DNA of 38,847 nucleotides from Candidatus Dojkabacteria bacterium (GTDB lineage Bacteria > Patescibacteriota > Dojkabacteria > JAFGLO01), in contig JAFGLO010000014.1 of NCBI GenBank assembly GCA_016927995.1, positions 1 through 38,847 on the forward strand. Direction: 5' to 3'. Shown here one piece after another: positions 16,077 to 25,212 of this stretch. Each line of letters opens with the position of its first letter. The stretch's first letter is position 1. The notes under the pieces are model-generated. The model searched no databases. It was not told the DNA's origin and saw nothing but the letters and a program-made list of their open reading frames with translations. The position numbers and the translations under genes are program-made.

Positions 16077-17461
16077 ATTTCAACTATTTTCAGCTTATCT
16101 GAAGAACCATAAATTCTTGGAATTGTTAACCTTTCTCTAATCTCTGCAACTAATTTAAGTGCGCCGTGCGGTAATAACTTAAGAATCAATCTAAACCAAG
16201 AATGCTTTATTAGACGATAACACAACCAATAATGTGCATATGAAAAAATGGTGTAATTCTTTTGTAGCACCACTAGAACTTTATTGGACACCACATCATC
16301 AATCTCAAATTTAACTCCATAATCTGGAGCTTTCCTTCCGATTAACCGAGCAAAGTCACCAGCATAGCTTATTCCCAACTTTTTTTCCGCAACTTTCGTT
16401 GATTTTGCGATGTCTTTCAGTTCCATCTTTTTTAAAGTTAGAATTTTTGAATCCGAAAGCAGATTAACGAATTTATCACCCCTCGGGGTTTTAGTAATTA
16501 TATCTGACTTCCCCATACTTTTATAATAAACATCCCTTATATCAGATCTACAATATGCAGATGCAATTCTACAGTCACCACAAGATACGTCTGAAAACTC
16601 ATTTAGTTTATCAAAACATAACTGACATCTCCAATTAGTAAAAAAGCTTCTTGCGTTTAATTTGCTATAAGACGCCAAAAGATTAATCTCTTCACCTGAG
16701 TTTGTTTCTAACAACATGTCGCAAGGCCAGCCTCGAAATTTCTTTGACCTAAATTGAAAGGATTTTATCTCCGAACGTTTTTTATTGATCTTTGATAATA
16801 TCTGATCTTGATAATGATAATTAAACACCCCTAAGCAATGAAGTCCAATATACAAGGAAATTCTCTTAGCCAACTTAGGGAATACTTGTTCAGCTTTTCT
16901 CATCCCCTGTATCTGGCATGGAGTTCCAACAAATGCAAACCGACCGGATTTCATATTTTTTATTTCTCTAACTATACTTGCCACAGGAACGGGATGATAC
17001 TTAGACCCAACTGCTTGTAAAACTTCCTCACGGTTCCTAGCAATATACACAACCGGTGTAAACGGTGACGTTTCACTCCATTTGGTAACAACAACACCGT
17101 CAAACAGATTATTCTCAAGACCATATATTAGTGAAGCCGAAACAAATCCTCCACTTTGAGCTACATTAAGAATTTTTGAATCGTTAACGTATCCAGCATA
17201 TGCATTAATAACTCTTCCTGTTGCCATATTACCCGGCATACGTCCGTGAATTGTTTGCGACAATGCCTTATAGTCAAATCCTAGACCCGGGCACACTTTT
17301 TCACAAAGCCCACACAAGGCACACTTTCTTATATCAACGGTTGGTGTGCATATTCCATATTTGTCTATTGAAATTTTTATGGCATTCTGGGGACATATGC
17401 CCTCACAGACCCCACATCCTGTACAGAGTCCATCTTGTACCACCCACGATATGTTATTCAT
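16070..17461 (-). CDS. FrhB-like iron-sulfur flavoprotein (coenzyme F420 hydrogenase beta-subunit family)
   Basis: 463 residues. The N-terminus carries two 4Fe-4S ferredoxin motifs: CTGCGVCEGICP and CALCGLCEKVCP. It is followed by the FrhB N-terminal domain (AQSGGFVSASLIYGLENN, VGTPCQIQGMRK) and the C-terminal FrhB domain with further cysteines (WRCQLCFDK, DVSCGDCR). The family oxidises or reduces a substrate using FAD and iron-sulfur clusters. In polysaccharide clusters it is thought to work on a sugar, not on F420. The ATG overlaps the TGA of the flippase gene (ATGA), so translation is coupled. Confidence 0.88.
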   Translation of the reverse strand: MNNISWVVQDGLCTGCGVCEGICPQNAIKISIDKYGICTPTVDIRKCALCGLCEKVCPGLGFDYKALSQTIHGRMPGNMATGRVINAYAGYVNDSKILNVAQSGGFVSASLIYGLENNLFDGVVVTKWSETSPFTPVVYIARNREEVLQAVGSKYHPVPVASIVREIKNMKSGRFAFVGTPCQIQGMRKAEQVFPKLAKRISLYIGLHCLGVFNYHYQDQILSKINKKRSEIKSFQFRSKKFRGWPCDMLLETNSGEEINLLASYSKLNARSFFTNWRCQLCFDKLNEFSDVSCGDCRIASAYCRSDIRDVYYKSMGKSDIITKTPRGDKFVNLLSDSKILTLKKMELKDIAKSTKVAEKKLGISYAGDFARLIGRKAPDYGVKFEIDDVVSNKVLVVLQKNYTIFSYAHYWLCYRLIKHSWFRLILKLLPHGALKLVAEIRERLTIPRIYGSSDKLKIVEIC

Positions 17462-18936
17462 TTTTTTAAAATCTCTTCCATAAATTTTATATTTTTTTTG
17501 TCATACACAAAAAACAAATATAAATACGTCAAGATGAATACTACTATGGCGATTAATTGATCAATATCTGTCCCTAAATATCCCAACACCAGGTAAAAAC
17601 ACGAGTATATAAGCATACTAATTAAAATATTTGTTAATGGTATTTTTATCGCTTGAAAATACTGTAAGAAGGTAATTTTGATAACCTTACTCACGGCACG
17701 TTGTAATAAAATATGCTTAGTCAGAACTGACATGAGTAATACTATAACAACAACATTAATAGAAAACAAAGCGGCAATTGACAAAATCCCTAACCTTAGT
17801 AATGTAATAACAATTTCTATGTTAAATACCGTTTGAGTTTTTTCATATACAAACAAGGTTGGAGCCGTAAACCCGTTTGACATAAGCTGTAGCATTCCTA
17901 TCAAACAAAATATCTGCACAGGAAAAACAGCCTCACTCCACCCATCCCCCCAGATAAGAGGAACAAGCGTTGGAGTCAATAACAAACCGACAGGGAAAAT
18001 TACTGCCACTGCTGCAACAAAGTGAGTTAGTCTAAGATAAATTTCTGCAAACTTCTGGGTACTGGGTTTCACCTTAGAAAACAAAGGAAAAGTTACTTTA
18101 CTGAAGCCCGAATTTAAAAACGTAACAATCTTTCCTATTAAATTTTTGGCAAAATAGTAGACACCCAATGCCTGAATTCCCAAAAGCTTTCCAATTATTA
18201 TTTCGTCAAAATGAAATCCTATATAATTTAAGAATGTTCTTGCCGTCACAAAAAAACCAAACGAATAATGAGCCTTTACCTCTTCAAACCGAAAATGAAA
18301 TCTGGGTAACCACAATTTATTCTTAACGAAATATATAGTAAACAAAGAGGCATCGACAACGGCACCAAACAAAACGCCAAATAGATAGCTATGAATCCCT
18401 AAACCTGATAAAAGACAAATTACTGTAACAACAAAAATGAAAATACTCTTAACCATACCTATTTTCTCAATCACAGGAAAGTTGATGTCTTTCTGTAAAA
18501 CAGCCTCAAATATTAAATCCAGTGGCTCAATTATAAAAATGAACGAAAGAACTTTAATATATGTAGAAAGCTCCGGTTCTTTATAGAAGGAAGCAATTAT
18601 TCCACTAAACAAAAAAACTCCTAAAAAGACAGCAATCCCTATTGCTTGGTTAATCCAGAATATACTTGATAATTCATTGTCTGTTGTTTTTTTTCTACTG
18701 ATAATGGATTGTGCTATCCCAAACTCAACTAGTGTCTCGGACAATCCATAAACAACTGCAAGTATGCCTACTAATCCCATTTGCTCGGGTCCAAGTACAA
18801 GCGTAAGCATCGAGATAGTGGCAAAACCTACTCCTCCCTTGACAATACTGCTAATTGCGGCCCATTTGAATCTTTTTTTTGACTTTGTATAAAGCTCGTT
18901 AAATTCCATTGAAACGGTTTTAGGCTTCATTAGCAT
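17458..18936 (-). CDS. Wzx-like flippase / polysaccharide exporter (MOP superfamily), set B
   Basis: 492 residues, about 12-14 membrane helices. The N-terminal region AAISSIVKGGVGFATISMLTLVLGPEQMGLVG and the EFGIAQSIISRK loop match WzxC/TuaB-type transporters, which turn lipid-linked repeat units to the outer face of the membrane. An internal Met at residue 10 (MEFNELYTK) is an equally good start. The first codons overlap the end of the upstream glycosyltransferase gene by 17 nt. A second, less similar flippase-like gene lies at 28885-30177. Confidence 0.88.
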   Translation of the reverse strand: MLMKPKTVSMEFNELYTKSKKRFKWAAISSIVKGGVGFATISMLTLVLGPEQMGLVGILAVVYGLSETLVEFGIAQSIISRKKTTDNELSSIFWINQAIGIAVFLGVFLFSGIIASFYKEPELSTYIKVLSFIFIIEPLDLIFEAVLQKDINFPVIEKIGMVKSIFIFVVTVICLLSGLGIHSYLFGVLFGAVVDASLFTIYFVKNKLWLPRFHFRFEEVKAHYSFGFFVTARTFLNYIGFHFDEIIIGKLLGIQALGVYYFAKNLIGKIVTFLNSGFSKVTFPLFSKVKPSTQKFAEIYLRLTHFVAAVAVIFPVGLLLTPTLVPLIWGDGWSEAVFPVQIFCLIGMLQLMSNGFTAPTLFVYEKTQTVFNIEIVITLLRLGILSIAALFSINVVVIVLLMSVLTKHILLQRAVSKVIKITFLQYFQAIKIPLTNILISMLIYSCFYLVLGYLGTDIDQLIAIVVFILTYLYLFFVYDKKNIKFMEEILKK

Positions 18937-20047
18937 TATGTTTTGAAATGGATTTAAACCACAATAAATATTTTTTATCGATAATTTCCCAGGTAAAAAG
19001 CTCCTCTATTTGCTTCACGTAATAATTTGAATTATCAAATCGCTGTTCCTTCACGAATGAAAAGATTTTGGCTAAATCCCCTGCACTTCTAAAGTAAGTT
19101 CCCTGTTCCCCTACAACTCCCCTATTAAAAATATTGTCATGAACTACTACTAAAGTTCCTACACTTAAAGCCTCTAGCAAAGAAGGATTAGTACCGCCTA
19201 CACTATGTCCATGCAAATTCACTGCTGCGTACTTGCGGATTGTGAAAAGCTTTGTTTCATCATAGATACCTCCAACAAACCTTATACTTGATTCTCCACC
19301 GTACTTTTCATTTAAATATTCTGCATGAGGGGTTTTCATGGGTCCTACAATGACCATTGGATATACACCGTTTAAACTAGACTTAAGATAGCCTTCAATT
19401 ATCATTTCTAGGTTATTTTCAGGTTCTATGCGGGCAACCACTACACAGTACTTCCCCCTCACAAGCTTAAGTTCTTCCAAAATCGACTCGTCGAAAACTG
19501 TTACCGGATACTCTGTACCATATTCAATTACTTCAAGTTTAGATGCGGCTTCTGGAAACTCTTTGCTAAGATATGATTCAATTCCAGTTCCATCCGCGAT
19601 ACAGTGGTGAGATGATTTAACCGCAAGTTTTTCACAAAATTTAAGATATTTTTGAACCGGTTTACTCCATTTACTTCGCTTCCACTCCAATCCATCCATA
19701 TTGGTAACAAGAATTGATTTTGAGGAAAACAGTCTTATAATCCAAAGCAATATTGCACTTGTGTATGCGCACATGTAGATAATATCAAAGCGATTTGATA
19801 TTGCATAAATGATGGACAGAAAATCATATATTAAATTACCTAGAGCTCCAAGTTTTTTTTCTGGATCAAAAACAAACTTTAGACAAACACTTTCAAATGT
19901 GCTTTCTTTGTACTCTTGGTAATGAGGACAGGTAACAAAAGTATTAATTCCATTAGCGGCAAGATATGGCGCCAGCTTCTCCACAAACCGTTCATATCCC
20001 CCATGTGAGTTAGGTATCCCTTTTGTTCCAAGAAAAAGGATTTTCAT
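18920..20047 (-). CDS. Glycosyltransferase with DUF1972 N-terminus (rhamnosyltransferase-like, GT4)
   Basis: 375 residues. KILFLGTKGIPNSHGGYERF and VTNMDGLEWKRSKW are typical of the DUF1972/rhamnosyltransferase-type N-terminal domain. The C-terminal GT4 half has YCVVVARIEPENNLEMI, VGPMKTP and the loop HSVGGTNPSLLEALSVGT. It is a cytosolic or membrane-associated transferase adding a deoxyhexose or hexose to the growing repeat unit. No rhamnose synthesis genes are in the window, so the donor is uncertain. It overlaps the next upstream glycosyltransferase by 4 nt. Confidence 0.87.
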   Translation of the reverse strand: MKILFLGTKGIPNSHGGYERFVEKLAPYLAANGINTFVTCPHYQEYKESTFESVCLKFVFDPEKKLGALGNLIYDFLSIIYAISNRFDIIYMCAYTSAILLWIIRLFSSKSILVTNMDGLEWKRSKWSKPVQKYLKFCEKLAVKSSHHCIADGTGIESYLSKEFPEAASKLEVIEYGTEYPVTVFDESILEELKLVRGKYCVVVARIEPENNLEMIIEGYLKSSLNGVYPMVIVGPMKTPHAEYLNEKYGGESSIRFVGGIYDETKLFTIRKYAAVNLHGHSVGGTNPSLLEALSVGTLVVVHDNIFNRGVVGEQGTYFRSAGDLAKIFSFVKEQRFDNSNYYVKQIEELFTWEIIDKKYLLWFKSISKHNANEA

Positions 20048-21153
20048 AGAATCGATTCGTAAGCTGAAAGAGTAACCTCCGCTGCCTTACCCCAATTGTA
20101 GTTATTCTTTATATGCTCAACTAATTTGGCATTTCTAGGTGCGCTAAATGCCTTTGCAACCGAATCCCGTATAGAGCTTGTGCTTGCGGGATCACAATAA
20201 AAGGCTTTATCCCCGAAATATTCTCTCGTATCTCCCTTCTCTGTAACGACAATGTTGCAGCCCATCACCCCTGCCTCTAAGGAGGTAAGCCCTGTTGTCT
20301 CCATCCAGCTAGGCAAGATATGTACTTTGGCGATTGAATACAATGCCCTAAGCCTCTCTTTGTCCTGTTGTCCTAACGTGAAAACATTGGAAGCTGCAAT
20401 CTTCTCAATCTCCTTGAAATAGCTTTTACTGTTAGGAGAGGGTTGACCAGCTAAGACTACATTATATTTGGTATCTGCAAGTGCTTCTACCATCTTTAAC
20501 TGGTTCTTTCTTCCTTCTATTCGTCCAGCACACATAACACAGCCTTTGAATGGTAGTAAATCTTTAGGAACGTGAATAACCTTGTCTCTAGAAAAAAAAT
20601 CTATATCCACGGCATTGGGTACAACTCTGTACACCAATTTGCGACGATCAAGAACAAAATTATTAATTAACCGATCCATCTCAGATTCTGAATTAGGAAG
20701 CAAAAGATCTGACAAAGAAACTATCTGCTGAACAACCTTTAAATATGGTTTTTTGAGAACTTGCCAAAATCCATCATGAACTTCGAAATGCTTAATACAC
20801 TTTAAAAGAACTTTAGTTTTTTCGACGAAATATCTATTGGTACACTTGGCAAGTAGTCCCAAAAAACCACCTCTTACATACCGCTCATATTCCCAATAAT
20901 CAACATATATCGTTGACAAGACAACCTTTTTCCCGTACTTTTTTGCGTTATTAACCTGCAAATATGCCTCATGTGGTCTCGTTATATTAAAAACATGAAC
21001 AATATCATAATTAGATATGTCTGGGGTCAATTCCACTGAGCAGTCAACCGTTACGCCCAACTTTTCTAGTGATTCCATTGTTTTATTAACTTGAACAGTA
21101 TCTCCACCTGGATCGGAAAACAGATTTTGTCGAGATTGCATCAAAACCTTCAT
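20044..21153 (-). CDS. Glycosyltransferase family 4
   Basis: 369 residues, GT-B. MKVLMQSRQNLFSDPGGDT has the glycine-rich acceptor loop. Later come VVPNAVDIDFFSRD, CAGRIEGRKNQLKMVEAL, VVLAGQPSPNS and SWMETTGLTSLEAGVMGCNIV with the donor-binding E-x7-E. Donor and linkage are unknown. It overlaps by 4 nt at both ends, placing it firmly in the operon. Confidence 0.87.
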   Translation of the reverse strand: MKVLMQSRQNLFSDPGGDTVQVNKTMESLEKLGVTVDCSVELTPDISNYDIVHVFNITRPHEAYLQVNNAKKYGKKVVLSTIYVDYWEYERYVRGGFLGLLAKCTNRYFVEKTKVLLKCIKHFEVHDGFWQVLKKPYLKVVQQIVSLSDLLLPNSESEMDRLINNFVLDRRKLVYRVVPNAVDIDFFSRDKVIHVPKDLLPFKGCVMCAGRIEGRKNQLKMVEALADTKYNVVLAGQPSPNSKSYFKEIEKIAASNVFTLGQQDKERLRALYSIAKVHILPSWMETTGLTSLEAGVMGCNIVVTEKGDTREYFGDKAFYCDPASTSSIRDSVAKAFSAPRNAKLVEHIKNNYNWGKAAEVTLSAYESIL

Positions 21154-22127
21154 ACGGTAGTCCTTGATCTAATCTTAGATGTAGTAAATGATGAACAAAA
21201 TACTTTAATCCGAAATAAGGCAAAATATAAATCACTCTTACCTTCTACGGATAATTTCTTGGAGAAAGAACCTAAAGCCAACTTTGTTATACCTTTCAGA
21301 CTAGCAACAAAAGCACCTATCAATAGTGTAATTCTGGCGACTAATAATCCATACCATTTTTTTAAATAAAGCAACTCGGAGTTAACACGTCTGTTTATTG
21401 ATAAAATGGGGATCTTTGTACACGAACCACCACCTATGTGCATTACTGAGACCTCTGGATAATACAATATTCTATACCCAAGTGCTCTAATGCGTCTACA
21501 TAGGTCTGCTTCCTCGTAGTACATAAAGAAACTTTCATCAAACCCATCAACTTCAGCAAAAACGTCACGTGGCAACATCATAAACGCACCAATAACCCAA
21601 TCTGGATAACTTTGACTATCCAGATCAACAAAGATCGACCACCTTCCCTTACAGTTTATTCTTGACAAAATACGGTCTACCCCTGGTCCAAACAGTAATA
21701 AATTAAATGGATTTGGATCAACTGCCGGAGAAAGCACTTTACTGCCATTTTTATCAACGATTGCAGGACTAATCATTCCACACTTTTGATCCATGTGGTT
21801 TATCAATTCAGGAATCACGTCCCCAGAGAATTCTGTGTCTGGATTAACCAACACAACGTATGCTCCATGGGAATTTTGGAACCCTAAATTACACCCCCTT
21901 CCAAACCCACTATTTTCTGGATTATATACAATCTTTATTTTATTAAATGGGAATGTTTCAAAGTTTAAATTTTTTAAATGATTGACCTCTTCTTGGTCAG
22001 AAAAATTGTCAACTATTATCAATTCATCACTTGAAATATCGACATATTTGACTAAGCTTGCAACGCTCTTCCATATCATTTTGCTGCTTGCCCAATTAAC
22101 AAAAATATAAGAACATCTAACTTTCAT
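21150..22127 (-). CDS. Glycosyltransferase family 2 (WbbL-like rhamnosyltransferase type)
   Basis: 325 residues. YIFVNWASSKMIWKSVASL and IIVDNFSD open the GT-A fold. NSGFGRGCNLGF is followed by VVLVNPDTEF, the N-P-D form of the metal motif usual for WbbL-type enzymes. GAFMMLPRDVFAEVDGFDE, FFMYYEEADLCRRI and the late HIGGGS complete the family pattern. It likely adds an early sugar to the lipid carrier or repeat unit. The C-terminal 70 residues include a hydrophobic segment. Confidence 0.87.
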   Translation of the reverse strand: MKVRCSYIFVNWASSKMIWKSVASLVKYVDISSDELIIVDNFSDQEEVNHLKNLNFETFPFNKIKIVYNPENSGFGRGCNLGFQNSHGAYVVLVNPDTEFSGDVIPELINHMDQKCGMISPAIVDKNGSKVLSPAVDPNPFNLLLFGPGVDRILSRINCKGRWSIFVDLDSQSYPDWVIGAFMMLPRDVFAEVDGFDESFFMYYEEADLCRRIRALGYRILYYPEVSVMHIGGGSCTKIPILSINRRVNSELLYLKKWYGLLVARITLLIGAFVASLKGITKLALGSFSKKLSVEGKSDLYFALFRIKVFCSSFTTSKIRSRTTV

Positions 22128-22130
22128 TTT

Positions 22131-22835
22131 TCACGACCTAAGATTAATTTTCTTTACCACCGCGGGAACACCCGCAATTAAAGAATTGGCAGGATATTCC
22201 TCGCCCTTTAGTACAGCTCCAGCCGCAACAACGGAGCCATCTCCCAATACACACCCGTCCAAAAATGTAACCTTAGCACCAATCCAACAATCCTTTCCAA
22301 CAACAATTCCCTTATTACTTACACCTTGATTTCGGATACTCTTACTCTTATCTTTATAAATGTGATTCTCAGAATGGAAAGAGACAAAATTACCAATAAT
22401 TGTATTTTCACCTATTTGTACACCCCCTGCACATCCCAAGAAAGAATTAGACCCTACCCCAACATTGTCCTCAATCTTTAATCCAACACCCACATGTCTC
22501 AGGGTTCCAGAACACTCTATGAAGCTATTTTTCCCTAAGGAAAAATTTCTACCAATAACAACGCCCTCGCGAGACAAAGCATCTATTCTTGCTCCCTCTT
22601 GAATATTGGCACCCACGGACCAGCGAATCTTCGATTTACACAAAATTCGTGCCGATGTAGAAATAAAGTTAGGCCTTTGGGTAATTAAAAGACCATTCAG
22701 CAACGACCAGCTCTTTACAATAATCTGTCCACAAAGGTAGGCTACCGGAATATTTGAGTCAATTTTGAACTCTTCTCCTCGAATCATCCGGTAAATCCTT
22801 GAAATCACTTTATAGAACATTTTCCTTAATTGCAT
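22131..22835 (-). CDS. Hexapeptide-repeat acyltransferase (left-handed beta-helix)
   Basis: 234 residues. Residues about 70-225 contain repeated [LIV]-G-x4 turns (IGRNFSLGKNSFIECSG, VGVGSNSFLGCAGG, IGENTIIGNFVSF, WIGAKVTFLDGCVLGDGSVV, AGAVLKG), ending in SLIAGVPAVVKK. The catalytic-type His is in FHSENHIY. It would O- or N-acetylate a sugar of the repeat unit with acetyl-CoA. It sits between the polymerase-like and a GT2 gene with gaps of 3-5 nt. Confidence 0.87.
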   Translation of the reverse strand: MQLRKMFYKVISRIYRMIRGEEFKIDSNIPVAYLCGQIIVKSWSLLNGLLITQRPNFISTSARILCKSKIRWSVGANIQEGARIDALSREGVVIGRNFSLGKNSFIECSGTLRHVGVGLKIEDNVGVGSNSFLGCAGGVQIGENTIIGNFVSFHSENHIYKDKSKSIRNQGVSNKGIVVGKDCWIGAKVTFLDGCVLGDGSVVAAGAVLKGEEYPANSLIAGVPAVVKKINLRS

Positions 22836-22840
22836 GTCTT

Positions 22841-24160
22841 TTAAGCATAATTTAAAACAAGTTGATCATGTCTACTATTCTCAGAATATTTTATCAACTC
22901 TGCCGCCAGGAACATCATAATCGGAATTGTTGCGTAACTAGCAACAGCTTGGAACAAAGCAGAATATAAGATAGCAACGAAAAAAGCAACGACAGTAAAG
23001 TATAGAATCTTTCTACCACGATCCGATATTTTTCTAAAATAATCATATTTGCCCAACAGTGTTCTAAACACACCAAGATATACGGATATCGGAATTATGG
23101 CAAACAGACCAAATATTGCGGCAAAATCCAGAACCGTAGAATCATAACCAATATTCGCCTTCGCACTAACATTGCCTAATCCGTAGCCTAGAACAGAGTT
23201 CTTCATATCCACTATAAATCCAGAATACTGATTAAACCGCCCTTTGGAAGAGGCATCGTTTAAAAATTGAACACCCGAGTTGACATATAATAAAGTCAAT
23301 GTGAATAATAAGATTAGGCCACCGAGTACCATACTTGCCTTAAACTTACGTAAGTAGCGAACGACCAACATCATTAAAACAACAAGTGGTATAGCAACCC
23401 ATGGCGTTCTGGTTGCACCAATCCAGAGGCCGAACAGGAAAAGCACGCCTAGTATAGTTCCCGCAAACTTGGTCTTCGGTTTCTGATGGAACAGTATTAA
23501 ATAAGCTGAGCCAAACAACGGTAACAACACCGACACACTATATTCTAACGGAGTTATAAATAAACCAAACGACCTCAATCTTCCGTTTTTAATGAAGTTG
23601 GTTGCATCGATCAAACGAACCTCGTCTCCACGCCCTAGAAGGTCAAAAAACCATATGTTCTGAACAGTTCCATTAAAAGTCAGTGAAAAGTATGCTGCGC
23701 ATAAAACATGTACTACAAAGGCCGTAAAAATAACCACAAAAAGCCACGGGGAACTTATTATTTTTTTGTTTTCCTTAAAAAAGAAGAACACAAAGATTGG
23801 AAAGAAAAAATCTCTGGCTCCCGTAATAACATTATATACAGACCCTGATACAAGATATCCCAAACCGCTACCATAGATAAATAATGCAAGCAAGATCATT
23901 CCTGTAATAGACAGGTGTTTACGGATAATAATATCTAGCCCCCACTTTACCAAGCACAACAGCATAAAGAGTTCTCTATACGCACACAAAAAAATATAAC
24001 TTGAGCCAAGGTAACTCTTTAACTTAATCGCAATAAATGAATAAAACATTCCCAGAAAGAAGAACACAATCGCTCCATAGAAAAAAGACTTTTCCCAAAA
24101 CAAAAGAATAACTGATAAATTCAACAAGATTGCAAGGAATATTAAAATGAAAAATTCCAT
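22841..24160 (-). CDS. Wzy-like polymerase / O-antigen ligase family membrane protein, set B
   Basis: 439 residues with about 11 hydrophobic helices and a larger outside loop around residues 175-215 (LLGRGDEVRLIDATNFIKNGRLRSFG). GLWIGATRTPWVAIPL and GYGLGNVSAK resemble the R- and G-rich loops of Wzy/O-antigen ligase proteins. It is expected to polymerise lipid-linked repeat units on the outer face. Assignment rests on topology and context since these proteins share little sequence. Confidence 0.72.
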   Translation of the reverse strand: MEFFILIFLAILLNLSVILLFWEKSFFYGAIVFFFLGMFYSFIAIKLKSYLGSSYIFLCAYRELFMLLCLVKWGLDIIIRKHLSITGMILLALFIYGSGLGYLVSGSVYNVITGARDFFFPIFVFFFFKENKKIISSPWLFVVIFTAFVVHVLCAAYFSLTFNGTVQNIWFFDLLGRGDEVRLIDATNFIKNGRLRSFGLFITPLEYSVSVLLPLFGSAYLILFHQKPKTKFAGTILGVLFLFGLWIGATRTPWVAIPLVVLMMLVVRYLRKFKASMVLGGLILLFTLTLLYVNSGVQFLNDASSKGRFNQYSGFIVDMKNSVLGYGLGNVSAKANIGYDSTVLDFAAIFGLFAIIPISVYLGVFRTLLGKYDYFRKISDRGRKILYFTVVAFFVAILYSALFQAVASYATIPIMMFLAAELIKYSENSRHDQLVLNYA

Positions 24161-24171
24161 ATGAGTAACAT

Positions 24172-25212
24172 TTACTTTAGCTTTCCATATAAGATAGTAC
24201 GTGATCGATTATTGTCAAAGCGTCCAGATAATCCATCGCCATACGCACTTACAATCATCCTCGTTCTTCTAATTTTATTATCATCAAACAAAATAACCCC
24301 TGTCAATGTCCTTAAGGCGTGTCTTATCAGCCCAATCCAAAAGTTTATTTTTGAAGTACAGTACTTGTTTGATAGCCAAGTTAGGTTTCTCTTTCCAAAA
24401 TAGGTAAGCCAGTATTTTTCAAACTGTATTCGATTACTACGCAACCAGAGGAGGCGTTTTTCCATATTTGCACTGCTAGCCCCTTCCTTATGCAAAACCC
24501 TGGACGACGGGATAAAAAAAACCTCCCCATACTCCCTAAGTCTAAGACAGTATTCCAAATCATCATAATGTATAAAGAACTCAGCATTTGGATACCCTAT
24601 TTTATCTATAGCCTTGCTGTTTACCAAAATCCCAACGAAAGAGGCGTGATCTATTTTTATTTTTGCCTGGCCATACTGTGATTCACTTACCGGAGTTACT
24701 ATCTGCTTAAATGGATTTTCCAAATTGAAATACCCACGATGCATTAATACGGGTTTCCCATCTAGTCCAATAATGCTACAAGCCAATGCACTAACATTGG
24801 ACTCATCGCAAAAGGGATAAATTGTCTTAAGAGCATCCTCATAAAGTTCGGCATCATCATCCATAAGCCACAACCAATCGTACCCAGCACTATGTGCCCT
24901 TTTTACACCTTCGTGAAACCCCCCAGCACCGCCTGTGTTTTGGGACATTCTCACATAGTAGAAGTTGATGGACTCCCCCGTATTAAAGTTTGTCATCTCC
25001 GTCACGATTTGAGTGGGTTCATTTAGCGTTTGGGGCAGATCATTAATAAAACCTTCCTTTAAAAGAAGTTCAGGAGTCCCATCAGTTGAAGCATTATCAA
25101 TCAAGTAAACAGCATCTATATTTTGTTTCTGCCGTTTGATCCCACGTAAACACTCAATTAGGTAGGCTTTTCTATTATACGTTACAATAACAGCACATAC
25201 CGTCTTCTTCAC
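24172..25212 (-). CDS. Glycosyltransferase family 2, galactofuranosyltransferase (GlfT2-like)
   Basis: 346 residues starting with GTG at 25212, overlapping the TGA of the mutase-like gene (GTGA). AVIVTYNRKAYLIECLRGI, IDNASTDGT, RMSQNTGGAGGFHEG and LWLMDDDAELYEDAL form the GlfT2-type start and DxD motif. HASFVGILVNSKAIDKIG and FFIHYDDLEYCLRL give the acceptor and catalytic base region, followed by a histidine (SRVLHKEG). Direct pairing with a UDP-galactopyranose mutase-like gene supports galactofuranose as donor sugar. That specificity is inference. Confidence 0.82.
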   Translation of the reverse strand: MKKTVCAVIVTYNRKAYLIECLRGIKRQKQNIDAVYLIDNASTDGTPELLLKEGFINDLPQTLNEPTQIVTEMTNFNTGESINFYYVRMSQNTGGAGGFHEGVKRAHSAGYDWLWLMDDDAELYEDALKTIYPFCDESNVSALACSIIGLDGKPVLMHRGYFNLENPFKQIVTPVSESQYGQAKIKIDHASFVGILVNSKAIDKIGYPNAEFFIHYDDLEYCLRLREYGEVFFIPSSRVLHKEGASSANMEKRLLWLRSNRIQFEKYWLTYFGKRNLTWLSNKYCTSKINFWIGLIRHALRTLTGVILFDDNKIRRTRMIVSAYGDGLSGRFDNNRSRTILYGKLK